From NCBI GenBank assembly GCA_000310025.1, contig FN649732.1, positions 1,972,533 to 2,036,532 on the forward strand: 64,000 nucleotides of DNA, written 5' to 3'. This DNA comes from Ectocarpus siliculosus (taxonomy: Eukaryota > Sar > Phaeophyceae > Ectocarpales > Ectocarpaceae). The position numbers were made by a program, and so were the translations under genes. Shown piece after piece: positions 1 to 11,787 of this stretch (positions are counted from its first letter, which is position 1; every line of letters begins with the position of its first letter). Below the pieces are notes generated by a model. The model saw only the letters and a program-made list of their open reading frames with translations, was not told the DNA's origin and ran no database searches.

Positions 1-2165
1 CAGACTTGTGGAAGAGGCCGATCTTCTGCACCCCGCTCCGGCAGCGCTCGTCCATGCTTTCGCAGCTGAGGGAGCATCGGACACGGCGGGGTGTACTCAT
101 GTAAACGCATGCCAAAGACGTTATACCATACCGCGCATCGCTACAATGCCGGGGCGCGGGTTTCCGCCGGCGCAGGACACGTTTCACAAGGATGCACCAG
201 AAGCTGGTTATCCTCCTTGCGGTTGCTGAACCAAACGAGATACGCCATCGGTTGATTGTTCGGGGAGAGGTTCTGGCCTAATGGGTATCACGTAGTTTGA
301 CCATGAGTCAGGCGTCCATTTCGATGCAAAGTGCCGTCCGTACTCCAAACAGAGGCACGCTTGAGATCTTGAGAAAACATGGGAGAAGGATGGAGCCGTC
401 CTCGAGGGAGTTGAGGAGATGAACTATTCCGCGCGCGGGTTGTGTTGAGATGTTCCGCCGTTAGCAAAGCTGCTCCGGTAAGGAACGCGCCCGCTTTTGC
501 CTCGGGTTGAGGTTCTCATTGTCTGGGGTCATGCTACGGGTGGACGCTATAGCCTTTCGTGCAGGGGGTCTTAACGGAGCTCACAAAGGGTGCTAAAGTC
601 CTCAGATCTTGTCAATTAGGCTCAATTTCTTAAAATGCAAAATCTTAAAGTGCCTGCGCAACCAACACCAAAAACCCAAAGTAAGAACAATATCCAGGGT
701 ACTTCCCCCATTCACTAAAAATACTTCAACCCCATCCCGTTCGACGATGGTTGTGTCTTGGACGGATAGTCTCTCTGTGACTGCATGTATGTAAAACAAT
801 CACACGCACCCCTATCAGGCCGATATGCAATTTGAGACCCTTGCCAGGCCGCGGGAATTCGTGCAGTGACTCTGCTATCTCTTTCGGGCGTCGAGTGTTG
901 CTCTCCTAGCCAGCCCTCCTCTTCCTCCATTTCCCCATTTTTCCTGCCTTTTTGGTATTGGCTTGCGTTTTTCCTGGTGCTTGCCTTTCGTACCAGTTGC
1001 GGGGCAGCAGGGGTTACTGGGTCTTCAACAGAGCAGCACAACTGCGCTGTGTTTGGAAAGCGCGAATTGGCAGCCAAAGCGCTAGATGTAAATAGGTACA
1101 CTGCTGCAGTGCACAGCTTGTCGATCGCGGGCGGCTGCGGCGTGAATACATGTACTCCAGACGCCATGCGTCTAGATACTGTAGATAATACAGATAACGC
1201 AAAGCAAAGGAGATTTTGTCAGGAAGTTCGCCCTGACACCCTAAGCACACAAAAGTGCCGCCGTATTCGCCAGTGCAGCCGCTGTTGCACGCCGGGCGGG
1301 GGCGTTGACTTGTGTGTTGTGTAGGCTTGATGCATGCATAGAATCACCACGTGTCAACGCCCGGTGGCGTCGCGGTGTCTGGGGGATGCGGGATATTATT
1401 CGTCAGCCTGGTTATTTCCATGTACTTATTTTGGATGATCGAATGGGTAGTCTTTATGTGTGTGTAAGTACTATGTTTCCTTAATGATTACTACAGCAAC
1501 CTGTTGGTGTTAGGGACTGGTGGGATTTGCGTCCCTCAGCACCTGCACCACTCCGCACGTTTGCCAGGCTGACGACTCTACACTATGCTCAATAGGCTAG
1601 AATGTGGTATACGGCTGCAACTGCCTCGTGTAGCGCGAACTGCTGCAACTGTATTTCAGCAGTGTGGCAGATCTACTGCAACTCCATGCTAGACTGCTGC
1701 AGACGGTACGCAATGCTGGTACCAAAACGTCCCAGCACACAATAACCTTTCATACGGCAGGCAGCATGCCACAAGCCGTGCCAGCGGCTGGCAGTGGATC
1801 GTGTGTCAACTGACGCTGCGGCAACCGCACACAGATCAACTCAACGCATGTTTATCATGAAATCACCATCCTTGAGTTTCAATTCACACCTTGCCGCCTG
1901 GATACGCCGGCAACCTGGTGGGGCGCCGGGAGGGTGACAAAGGCGGACACTTGGCCCAGGGCAACCGTGAAGGCCGGGAGCGCGTGGCGGAAGAATTTCA
2001 TCTCTGGGTATGGTAAGCGAAAGAGAGGTCAAGGTGTTGTGTGTGCACAACCGGGAGATGCGGCAAGGGGGTGACGCGAAATGTTTTGCTCCGCCGTCGC
2101 TCTGTTGCAGCAGCGCATTCCGCCACCCACCGCCCACACCATCTGCTGTGACTGGGTTTAAGGGC
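1..2165. other. Region upstream of the YebC/TACO1 gene, no supported gene
   Basis: Several open frames of 60-150 codons lie here on both strands, but none has recognisable protein similarity, biased composition or credible splice partners. Positions about 85-115 hold an inverse-strand fragment of the poly(C)-ended dispersed repeat (GGGGTGTACTCATG followed by GCATGCC). The interval probably holds the 5' untranslated region and promoter of the gene starting at 2166. It may also hold the 3' end of a gene lying off the left edge. Confidence 0.4.
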
Positions 2166-5100
2166 ATGGCTCCTGTTGGTGCTCGTTGCCTGGGGTGCGC
2201 CCTTTTTGCCGCCGCCTTGTCCGGCATCTCGGCGTTCATTGCTCCCACCGCCTCGCAGCTCCAGGGAATCACAGCGCTCGGACGCCGGCATCATGATGGG
2301 CGGTCACATCAACCCACTCAGCAGCAGCAGCAGCAGCGCGCAGGTCGCGGGTGAGAGAGAAGAGCTTGCTATGTACCAGTTTTGCAGCAATGCCATGCAG
2401 TGGGCATGTCGTGGCACGGGAATAGTTCATATTGCTCCTGCTACCGCTGGGAGAGACACCGAATCAGCAGCAGGCCTCGCGCATGTTTCCCGCGCGAGAG
2501 TGCAGGGTAGCAGGGTGTGTCGGCTGCTGCGCGCGTGAGAGTCGAGTATGGGGAAGCCGCTTGGGGTCGGCAATAGGCTATAGGTGGTGGCAGCGACAGA
2601 CGAGCGTCGTGGTAGTAATAGTACAGCGAGTCCTTTCTCTGTAGCTGCTGCGACGTTTTGGTCTTCAGTCGTTGAACATGAACGTACACACCTCAATGCA
2701 TGCTGCGTGTCTCGCCGCATGTCAAGTACATATCCGCCGACATGTGCTGTCCTTGTTGACTGAATGCCCCAAACAACGGCAGTACTGCTGTAGCGACAAG
2801 CAGTGAAGTCATGTGCTCATGTGACCCAACGTGCAAACAATGTCATCTTGTTGTAGTGGGTTCCTCTTGGTGGGCAGGATGACGGTGCAGCGGCGGAATA
2901 TGCTATTGATGCTTTGCTTACGTACTACAGCACTGTACCGTTGCTGGTGTGTCGTATGCATACCATCCGGCATGGAGGCCCTTGCCTTTGCATTCAACCT
3001 CGGTGCCCGGCATCGCACGAGTCGGTGCTCCGTTATTGTCACAAGCACCAACCCTAGACGCCGCATAAGAGAGGAGACAGAAAGACGACCAGCCACGATT
3101 GGGGGATGTCTTGCTCAAGGCCGGTAACGACTTCGGAAAAACCGAGAGAACGGTTCGTTCAAGAACCATGTGCGAGAGCACTCGTGGAGCAAAACGGTTA
3201 AGGCGATGTGTTCGAGGAGTAATACTAAGGCCTCCACAGCACCTTATTAACTGTAGTGGTGGAACCTTGCCACCCACTCGGTGGCCAGTCTTTTCCGTTT
3301 TATTGGGAAGACATTGTATCAGCGACGCTCACGACGGTCCCCCCCCCCCCCTCGTCCGTTCTTTCTCTCTGGTTCGGGGGCACGGACGGTTGTATTCATT
3401 CTACCAGGAGCGCGGCGGGGGTTGTAATGATGGGTCGGCGTGCCGCCAAGATAGCCAAGGTGAAGGGGCGAGAGGACGCCAAGCGCGGGAAGGCTTTCGC
3501 CAGGATCGGCAAAAAAATCATCATGGTGAGTGCGTAAATACGCTATGATGATTGAGGTCGGCAAACACACACATCCCCTCACGGGGTCCCAGATGATGAT
3601 GCTTTATGTTTCAACAGCACAACGACTAACTCCTTTTCATTGGTCAGCCGGTTGCCGCGGTCGATGCTAGCAATAAAAGATACAAACACGCACACATGCG
3701 GATGGCACGTAGTGTGCGACAGAGCGGGAGTGAATCGCGCGGGTCGGCGGTTGTCCTCCACCTTGCGAAACCGTCCGTACTTGCCGCTCCGTCATTGCTG
3801 CTTGGGACTACTGTACTGTCGAGGTCCTATCGGCGTTCCGCGAACGACGCTCTGGGCGTGGAGGTTCCCGGCGCCGCGGCCGTCTGCTGCTCCATGCACG
3901 GTGCACATTACTTTACCAGCGTTCTTTTGATTCGTTATTTGGTTTGTAGAAAGGTATACCTCTTTTTGGGGGTAGTTGGCATGTGACGACGGGAAGGGGT
4001 CCGCATCAGTTGGACCAGTACAGATATTGCGAGGTACTGAGCGGAGACCGGAACGGTTTTGAATACGAAGACCACAACCACAACCACAACCACAATATTA
4101 TAGCAACAGCAGCAGCAGCAGCAGTAGCAGCAACGAGGGCCAAGACATCGTACGTCGCCGTTGCGCTTTACGCGCCTTGCAGGCCGTGAAGGCGGGAGGG
4201 CCGAACGAGGACACCAACAAGCAGCTGGCCGACACCATCAAGGAGGCCAAGCACAACAGCGTGCCCAAGGACAACATCGCGAGGGCCATCAAGCGGGCGG
4301 TCGACGGGTCTCAGGGTGACTTCAAGGAAGTAATCTACGAGGTGACTCTTTTTTTTCTGCCACCGCACTTGGTTGCGTGTGTGTTTTTGTTTTTCGTTGC
4401 CCTAGTTTTTTTTTTAAATATACTCCACACGTTCACTGAAACACTGCCCGTTCGAGATATACCCGCAAGCAGTCGCGTTGAAGTCCTTGCAGGGAGTGGA
4501 AGGAACACCGGCCAACTTTGTAGTTTAATCATCCGCCCCTTCCCCCATTCCCTCGGCCAACTGACGACCCGTCCGCCCCGCTTGACACCATCAAGGCGTA
4601 CGGACACGGGGGCACGGGGATGGTTGTCACCGCCCTCACGGACAACGTGAACCGGGCGATCGCAGACGTGAAGGCGGTGTGGAAAAAGCAAGGACTCAAG
4701 CAGGCCGCACAGGGGTCGGTGCTGTTCCAGTTCGAAAAGAGGGGGAGGGTGGAAGTGCAGGGGGAGGTCGACGAAGAGCAGGTGAAGGTTGGGGGCTCCG
4801 TAGTTTTCTTTTCAGTAGCTTTCGCAGTTTTTTTCTGTCAAGTGAACATTTTGGATATAGCATGCAATCAGGGAAGTTGGGTTTGGGATGGGGTCTGCGT
4901 ATCCTCTTCCTGTTCTTTTTCCTCCTGTACCTAATTTCTCGCGGAAGGCGGTCCTTTCTTTTTCATGTTGCACCACCCTTTAATGACACTGCTGAGCTCT
5001 CACGAGTCCACTCCAGAGGCCATTCACCCTTGTATTTTGTTTCTTCTTCTGTCAGTGTGCCTGAATCTTACCCCTTTGTTGTTTGTGTGCTGTGCGTGTG

Positions 5101-5950
5101 CCTGGTCCAGGTGATCGAGGCCGCGATCGAGGCCGGGGTAGACGACGTCGAGGTGGTGGAAGGAGACCATGAGGGGACGTCCTGGATTCTCACGACACCA
5201 AAGGACCTCATGACGCTGACAGGTAAGAGTAGGACGTACGCCACATTGTCGGGGTTTGTTGTTGTTGCTGCTGTTTTTGGTGCTGGCGGTTGTGTGTGTT
5301 TTTCATGGGCCGTTTGTGGGTCCGGCTTATGCGCTATCTGTGACCCCGGAACTTTTGGGGCCCACCAATGTTTTCGAGGCCAACACGAAAACATGGACGG
5401 ACCGATCCCGAGGAACCTCAGAAGATACACGAACGGCATGATAACAAGACAGGATTGTAGCTATGAACTGGTTATTCTTTCATGTATGGCTCGTCGTCTG
5501 TTTCGCTAGCGATACAGCCCCTTCATGTCGCCAACAACTTCCCTACCTCCACAATCCCCTCTGCCGAGGCCGAAGTTGATGCTGCTATCGAACACCATGG
5601 CTGTGTAGGAGGTTGTAGGAACCACGCGGTGAGCTCCGTGAAAAAACAAAAAACGTGGACCACGATCAAGAGGGTAAACGCGAGCAAACATGAGTTTCCG
5701 TAGATGCTACCCCCGTCCCGCCGTTGTCCAAGGCCAGGTGGTGCCACGCATAATTGAAAGCGCGTCGTCCCCTTCCCCATGGCCAACAGGTGCCTTGAGT
5801 GAGGCAGGGATAACGGGGGAGACCGGCCTGGCTCTGATCCCGTCAGGACTCGCGGATGTCGACGACGAGGCGATGGAGCTTAACCTAGCGGCGGTAGAAG
5901 CACTGTTAGAGCTGGAGGATGTAGACACGGTTGACCACAACATGGCGTAG
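2166..5950 (+). CDS. YebC/TACO1-family translational activator, probably plastid-targeted
   Basis: Six exons join in phase: 2166-2350, 3408-3525, 4183-4341, 4596-4781, 5111-5222 and 5790-5950 (921 nt, 306 aa). The YebC/TACO1 core begins at MMGRRAAKIAKVKGRED and continues through AVKAGGPNEDTNKQL, NVPKDNIARAIKRA-like, AYGHGGTG and TALTDNVNRAIADVK. It ends LALIPSGLADVDDE and LLELEDVDTVDHNMA, covering all three family domains without a gap. In bacteria and mitochondria this family helps ribosomes through difficult peptides, and some members have been described as transcription regulators. Exon 1 supplies a hydrophobic signal peptide ending in GISAFIAP, close to the stramenopile ASAFAP plastid-import motif with Phe at the cleavage site. 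This is why I chose the ATG at 2166 over an in-frame ATG at 2010. Plastid location is inferred; the family assignment is firm. Confidence 0.9.
4072..4133. repeat. Microsatellite (ACCACA)n followed by (AGC)n
   Basis: A run of ACCACA units is followed by about eight AGC/AGT triplets. It lies in intron 2 of the YebC/TACO1 gene, shortly before the exon 3 acceptor at 4182. Confidence 0.9.
4816..4965 (+). repeat. Dispersed intronic repeat, copy 1
   Basis: This stretch of intron 4 of the YebC/TACO1 gene matches the reverse complement of about 8505-8690 over roughly 140 nt. Shared blocks include AAGTGAACAT, GCATGCAATC, GGGAAGTTGGGTT, GATGGGGTCTGCGTA and GCGGTCC. Both copies are intronic and lie on opposite strands, so this is a dispersed element rather than coding sequence. 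Confidence 0.8.
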
Positions 5951-7975
5951 TGGGGTTTCCATGTGTAGTCTACTGTTGTTACTGCGTTGGATGCGTTTAG
6001 AGGGGGGGGGGCGGGGTCGGGCGCTCTCCCTTGAAGCTTGGAAGGCGTTGGCATGATGGGGAACACAGCGTGGTGGCGGATGCCTTTGAGGCAGTTTTCG
6101 TGGCACGAGCGGGGGGTTATCTGACCGATTAGAACTATATACGTGCACTGTGTGGGCACAGGTAGAGGAGTGTCTTATGGTAAAATCCACAGACGACTGT
6201 ATCGTGAAACAGCGACGGAGGGAAGGGCTTAGATTCCACGTTCTACCGCGAAAATAGATGTGTTTCTACACGGGGGTGAGCGACGGCCTTTTCCCAGCGA
6301 TCAAATATGCCTTGCAAACGAAACGGTATGCGGGTGTCAAGACCACGACCTGTTCACGGGAAGCCTACGTTTTTCAGAGATGAACCGATACATGAAGAAG
6401 GATCCTGATAACGTCCTTCATATTTACCGTTCTTGAACCGTTCTGCTAGCGATCGAACAAATACTTAACACACACGCGCCGATATGTGAACAAGCTTGAT
6501 GCGTACGTCCTTGCTACTACTCCTACAAGAGGCGCTTTGTTCCGTCGATCTGATAGTACCTTGTAGAACGGCCTGTAAATGCAGGGTGTTATCACCAAAA
6601 GGCGGCCTGGTGGGTGGAAAATACCGGCCTGCGGAACGTCCTTGCTACTACTACAAGAGGCGCTTTGTTCCGTCGATCTATTAGTACCTGTAGAACGGCC
6701 TGTAAATGCAGGGTGTTATCACGAAAAGGTGGCCTGGTGGGTGGAAAATACCGGACTGCGGAAACTCCCCGGCCTCGTGTATCCGTAAGGGTTCCAAGAA
6801 AGCCGCAAATTCTTCAGGTATTGCTGTTTCGAACGCTCTTCAGCTTGCCCCATGATTGATCCAGCGACGGGATGGAATGGTAGCGCGCCTACATGAATCA
6901 AAACAGACGCTGTGATTGTTGGTTGCTGAAAATGATGATACGGTTTTGGGTTCGGCCGGCACGCACAGCAGGCAGCAGACCTATGGTGCATCTAGCTCGG
7001 GACCGAGCGTCCTCGTGACGACGCCCAGCCGATGCGGGCGGTGATCGTCGTTTCGCTTTTGTCACCCACCATGGTGTTTACTTTACACTTGCGTACGCCT
7101 GGCATACGCTCAACTCAAGCCTACCAAGTACCAAGATCATTCACGAAACGTCGACGCCAAGGCATAGGCCCTGATGATTTATGCCGTGCGTGAAAAAGCT
7201 ACAGAACATGAACAACAAGGAAGCAAAAACTTGATTATTGCTCATATTTTCCGATGTGCCTTTTGCCATAGGCTCTGAGACTCATCAACAAGTTAACCTC
7301 CCCCCCCCCCCCACCCGACACAGGCCTACTATCTGCCGGGTACATGCGTTGTTGTGTCCGCCGTGCGGCCTCCGGCCTGCTGCGGTGTAACACCAAACAT
7401 TACAGACCACAACTTGGCGTATCTTCTACGCCCTCTTGTCGACTTCTAAAGGAAGCCGTTTTACGGGGCTAGGCCATGCCATTCAAGATGGGCCGAGTGA
7501 CAACATCGACCCTTCTCCTGTAATCACATCGTCATTTGTTGACGCCCAATGGACCTACTACTGCTGCCGCCACACAGACTGCGATAAAATTCCAAAACGC
7601 TTTCATCGATGTGCATGGCTGTCCGTCCGTTCGGTGCTTGACCCGGTCGGAGGAGCAGGGAGGACAAGCGACTCCCTGGCCGGGGGCGGGGGATACGCTA
7701 ACCCTTTTCCGGCCACTACTCGTTCGCTCGTAAGCGTAGGACCATACACCGAACAGCAAAACACGTGCTCGACGGCCTTCCCATCCCGCACCCTGAACAG
7801 TGCCACCACGCTGTGGCACCAAAAGAGCGACTTCATTCTCCGAACCCCTCCCCCACGAAAAAGCTCCGATTTGGCACCAGAACAGCTCCTTGAATCTCCT
7901 CAACCCCTTGCTTTATACCCCAGCTCCCTGCTGCAGTCCTCGACTCTTTAGCTCGCGCCTCTTGGCTTGCCACCC
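5951..7975. other. Intergenic region between converging genes, no supported gene
   Basis: This 2-kb stretch separates the 3' ends of the YebC/TACO1 gene (+) and the CHTOP-like gene (-), so it should hold both 3' untranslated regions. It contains a tandem duplication at 6501-6757 and a poly(C) run near 7303-7315. An open frame at 7436-7951 (+) has no recognisable features and lies opposite the expected 3' untranslated region of the minus-strand gene. Confidence 0.5.
6501..6757. repeat. Tandem duplication, two units of about 130 nt
   Basis: Unit 1 (6501-6630) and unit 2 (6631-6757) both run from GTCCTTGCTACTAC through CAAGAGGCGCTTTGTTCCGT and AACGGCCTGTAAATGCAGGG to GGTGGGTGGAAAATACCGG. They differ by a few substitutions and a 3-4 nt indel. 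The duplication is in noncoding sequence. Confidence 0.95.
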
Positions 7976-10084
7976 TTAGTTTCCGCCGGCCGAGTCTGCA
8001 GCAGGCGCCTCTTCGTCCTGCCCTTCCATCGCAGCCACGTCGTCGTTCCCCTTCTGGACGAAACGGCAAGACATACAAGCACAAACCCAATGCACAACAG
8101 CAGTTCGGATCGCGCTTAGCTTCACTCCACCACCTATCTGCCATTCTTGACATAAACTCGACGTTTGACGGCATGTTTCGTAGACAGGAAGGTCATGGCG
8201 TGTGAATGTAGGGCTGGGCCTAGTCGAATGCGATGCAGGAACCCACGTGCTCCAACCTAGCTACAACGAGAGGCTACACTTCATGGCCTCACTACACGAC
8301 ATGGTCTCACTACATGGCGTTGCCTACAATAACAGGCGGTAGTGTGTGTTACTTCCACCGCTGTACGAGGCCGCCTTTATAGTGTCGACCACGTTGCGGG
8401 CTCTCTTGCGCACCCCACCACGATCTTCTAGAAAAACTTGAAGAATATTTTTTCTTTTTTGATCATCTTCGACGTCGTGGAGTAATCGAGCTTTCAAAAT
8501 CGGTGCAAAGGGGGTGAAAATCGGTGGACCGCCTTCGCGCGGAATCAAGTTGATGAGGAGAAATAGAACAGGGAGGGGGTACGCAGACCCCATCCCCTTA
8601 ACCCAACTTCCCCGATTGCATGCATTGTCCAACATGTTCACTTCAACGAAAAATCTTGCGAAGGCTATACCGAAATCGGTCCAAAGGTGGTGTGGTATCA
8701 TCCGCAAACCTACTGTATTTCTACAGCAAACACACACCTCGTCCCCCTCGGGGGCAGCCTCGGCGGCCTTTCCGTTCCCCCAGTAGCTGTCCATGGCAGA
8801 GTCTAGCTTTTCAGCGGTAGCGGGGGGGGCTCTTCCTTTGCGACCCCGTCCCTTGCCGCCGCTGTCCGCGTCACCTCCCTCCTTATCCTCCTGCCCGAGA
8901 CGGCGACAGCAGCGTAGGGGTGGCGGCGGCGTGGGCGTGGATGACAGAAACACGACGACGAACCCGCGTTACATTCTTCGAAGAAGACTTGGCATGAAGG
9001 CGACATTCTTTGTTCCTATACAAGTACATTGCTGGCGTGCTTGTTCAGCAGGCACAATGCAATGCTAAAGATGCTCGTTTTAGAGCCCCGGCAGCGATCG
9101 ATCTCTCCCTCCCGGTTACCACTCAGAACAATGGTTTTCTTCCTCGACAACAGGCGTCAAACATGAATTCAGGGAGACGAAGACTTCCATGGAGGAAACA
9201 TCACGGAAATTTCTCCCCGAGGAGCTTGTCCCAAGAAAAAAAAACTGGGCTTGGTTGAGACGATTGGTGGAAACGGAACCGCGCTACCCAATCCGTTGCT
9301 GCCGGAACATTTGAGTCAGGAGGCGAAGGCGCGATCGCGTTGCTACTCCAGCAACAACAACTGATTTCCCTGCTCCAAACCGAGAATGGGATGAACGGCA
9401 GCCCTAACAAAAACTAAACCCCGGTTTGGTACAAACGCAAAGGATGGGGGGGGGGGTCTTCCCCTTTCCTTCCCGAGGGTATATTTCTCGATCGCGTACT
9501 TGCTGCTTTCACTTGGGGGCTGCATTCCCGTCGTAAGTGACGGCAGCAAGAGGCTAGCGTCGGCTCACATCGCGCTGGAAGTAGTTGTCCATCTGTTGGT
9601 CGAGTTCCTCCACCGTAAACTCCTTCTTCCTCTCCCTGCCGTTTCCACCACCTCCACCCCCCCCGCCGCCACGCCCCCGCCACCCTCTCCTCCTCCTGCC
9701 TCTCCCACCGCCGCCCCCGCCCCCGCCGTCACCGCTGCCACCGCCGCCACCACCGCCGCCCCCCCCCCCTTGCCGTCGACGCCTTGCCCCTCCGCGACGA
9801 CGTCCATCCCTGCTGTCCACCGAGCGACTCCTTCCGCCTCCCCCTCCCCTGCTGTCGTCGGAGCGGCTCCTCCTTCCACCTCCCGCACCTCCCCCTCCAA
9901 TCTTGCTAACAAGGGGCTTCGAAGATATTACCCTCCTGCCGCCGCCCCCGCCGCTGCCGCGGCTACCCCTGAACCCGCCGCCGCCGCCGCCGCCGCCGTC
10001 GATGATGCGCCTACGGCTTTCGCCACCGCTGCCGTAGCCGCCATCACGCTCTCTTCCCCAGCCAAAATCATCTTGGTTGCGCAC
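7976..10084 (-). CDS. CHTOP/FoP-like RGG-rich mRNA export adaptor (5' end not resolved)
   Basis: Three minus-strand exons fit in phase 0: an RGG/RS-rich exon from about 10076 down to 9569, then 8890-8738, then 8053-7976 (stop at 7978-7976). The first is dominated by Gly runs with interspersed Arg and SRS/SRD motifs and ends FTVEELDQQMDNYFQRD. The second contains TAEKLDSAMDSYWGNG, and the third is a short acidic tail ending DSAGGN. Paired LDxxxDxY(F/W) motifs after an Arg/Gly-rich region are typical of the FoP duplication domain of CHTOP. ALYREF has a similar single motif, which binds the helicase UAP56 in the TREX export complex. No RRM was found, which argues against ALYREF. No in-frame ATG precedes the RGG exon, so at least one upstream exon is missing from this model. 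Confidence 0.7.
8505..8690 (-). repeat. Dispersed intronic repeat, copy 2 (inverse of 4816-4965)
   Basis: This copy lies in the last intron of the CHTOP-like gene, between the exons ending at 8738 and starting at 8053. Read on the minus strand, it matches the element in intron 4 of the YebC/TACO1 gene, including GGGAAGTTGGGTT and GATGGGGTCTGCGTA. Confidence 0.8.
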
Positions 10085-11787
10085 GGAGGGTTATCATGAT
10101 AGTGCGGGGGGCGGGGGATCCGTTCGTTACTTGCCCTAATCGTTTCTTACACGCAACTCTGTATTGTAGACGATATATGGCATCCCACCTGCTGAGAGCG
10201 GAGAACTTACAAATGAGGTCTCGATGTTTGTGCCCGCAATGGCTAGCTGTGCCACACTTTCCGTCGTGTTATTACTTTTTTCAGCACACCGTCCCGAGTG
10301 TCTGTGGTTGATGGATCCTAGTCCTACTCCGACCTTGTAACATTTTGATCTTTCATCGACAAAGTATTCTAGTGTAAACGAAGCGGGAATTCTCGCCCCT
10401 GGTTCTTGAACGTCTGGTTTCCAACATTGCGCCACTCTAGTCTACGCAAACGCCCGAACGGCATTCTCGATTCCAACGTTTGCACCGCAACAACCCAGAA
10501 ACAAAGCAGATAGAAAAGTTAGTCAATCGAGGGTGTTGCAGATAACCCGAGATTCTGCTGTAGGACGTCCTTTGCTCGCGTGTTTTAAACCCACACGTCG
10601 CAGAAAAGTTAAGGAGTGCGCATTTTTCATGAGAGTAAAAAGTCAGGTTGGGCTGCTAACCCGAAGTGATCCAAAATACGACCAGCAGCAGCAGAGAAAA
10701 ACGGTAAACGCGCCCCCAGGGGAGACATTTGTGCCCATAAACTTACCTGTACCAACTCACGGATCAAACAGGGGGTGCAGATCCGACAGCGGAGAGCGGA
10801 GGCACGCACTATGACACCGCCGACGCCCTTATGAGCACAACACGGCAGAGCTCCTGCTGTGTGGCAAGTTCAGCTTCTCCCGTAGACACTCACTAACCGC
10901 CCGGGTCGCGCACAAAGCCTTATCATATGTACCGGCGGCGGGTGGGTGTGGGTCTGCCTTCGTTGTACGGAGAGGTGTGGGAGGGAGAGAAGCGGGAATC
11001 TGCTGAAGAAGTTGCGAGGGATAAACCACAAGCTCTGAGGGCGAGTCTTGCTACGCGATCGATAGAGCTCAGCCTACATCAGCCCCTAGACTTGGGGGCT
11101 CAAGATAAGCCTAGACTTGGGGCTCACGATAAGCCCGCCAATCCATCGGCTGAGCAGTAGCGGTGTCTCTTTTTGCAGTTATGAAATCACCAACAAACGC
11201 AGCCAAATGGTGCCGAGCAAGCTGCCTCACCTGATCGCATGGTGACTGGTGTGTTTGCACTAGATAGTATAGGCTCTCCCAGGTGTTGTGGGTGGTGTGG
11301 GTATGCGCGACGAGAGGCAAGCTGGTGTGTGAGGCAGTCGGCCGTCGGCAGGCCGAGCAGCTGTTGTCGGGGGGCTCTCGCACAGGGAACAAATTCAAAA
11401 TTTGATGGTATCAAGTACTCAATGGGCGGAGCCCCGGCGGCCGGCCGACTCTCTTGCTTGCTGTTGGTCTGGTCTGCTGTCAGCACCAAACCGCGTGTGC
11501 GATACACAGGGGGAGCAGTTGCGTGGAGGAGATTGCCCCAGGCACGGTACATCGTTGTAGTGTCCGTATCGTTTTGGTTCCGTGTTGTTGCCTTAAGTCC
11601 AGGTCGAGAGGCAGAGTCACGGCAACTCAGGGCAGGAGAAAACGACAAGCGACGAACAGACGGCCACTTGGCAAGCGGACAGATTCGTCCTCATAGCCTC
11701 TCTTATTGTCGTCATCATCATCCGAGAGTAGCACAGCAGAGGTGACGGGACGCACTGGAAGCAGTAGGAAACCACGACTGCGCCAAG
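10085..11787. other. Region between the CHTOP-like gene and HRD1, no complete gene resolved
   Basis: The two flanking genes diverge here, so the interval should contain both promoters and the missing first exon(s) of the CHTOP-like gene. A 38-nt candidate minus-strand exon near 10152-10189 is bounded by CAGCAG and GTAAGA, but it could not be tied to a start codon. Other open frames on both strands look random. Confidence 0.4.

Noticed and set aside
866-1324. 152-codon open frame on the + strand with a hydrophobic segment
   Set aside because: The opposite strand is equally open, there is no homology or splice context, and the composition is not biased. I could not support it as a gene.
4679-5509. 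276-codon open frame overlapping YebC/TACO1 exons 4 and 5
   Set aside because: It runs through two introns and reads the true exon 4 out of frame. The spliced YebC frame explains the conserved residues.
7436-7951. 171-codon open frame on the + strand upstream of the CHTOP-like gene's end
   Set aside because: It starts at a non-ATG codon, shows no protein features and lies opposite the expected 3' untranslated region of the minus-strand gene.
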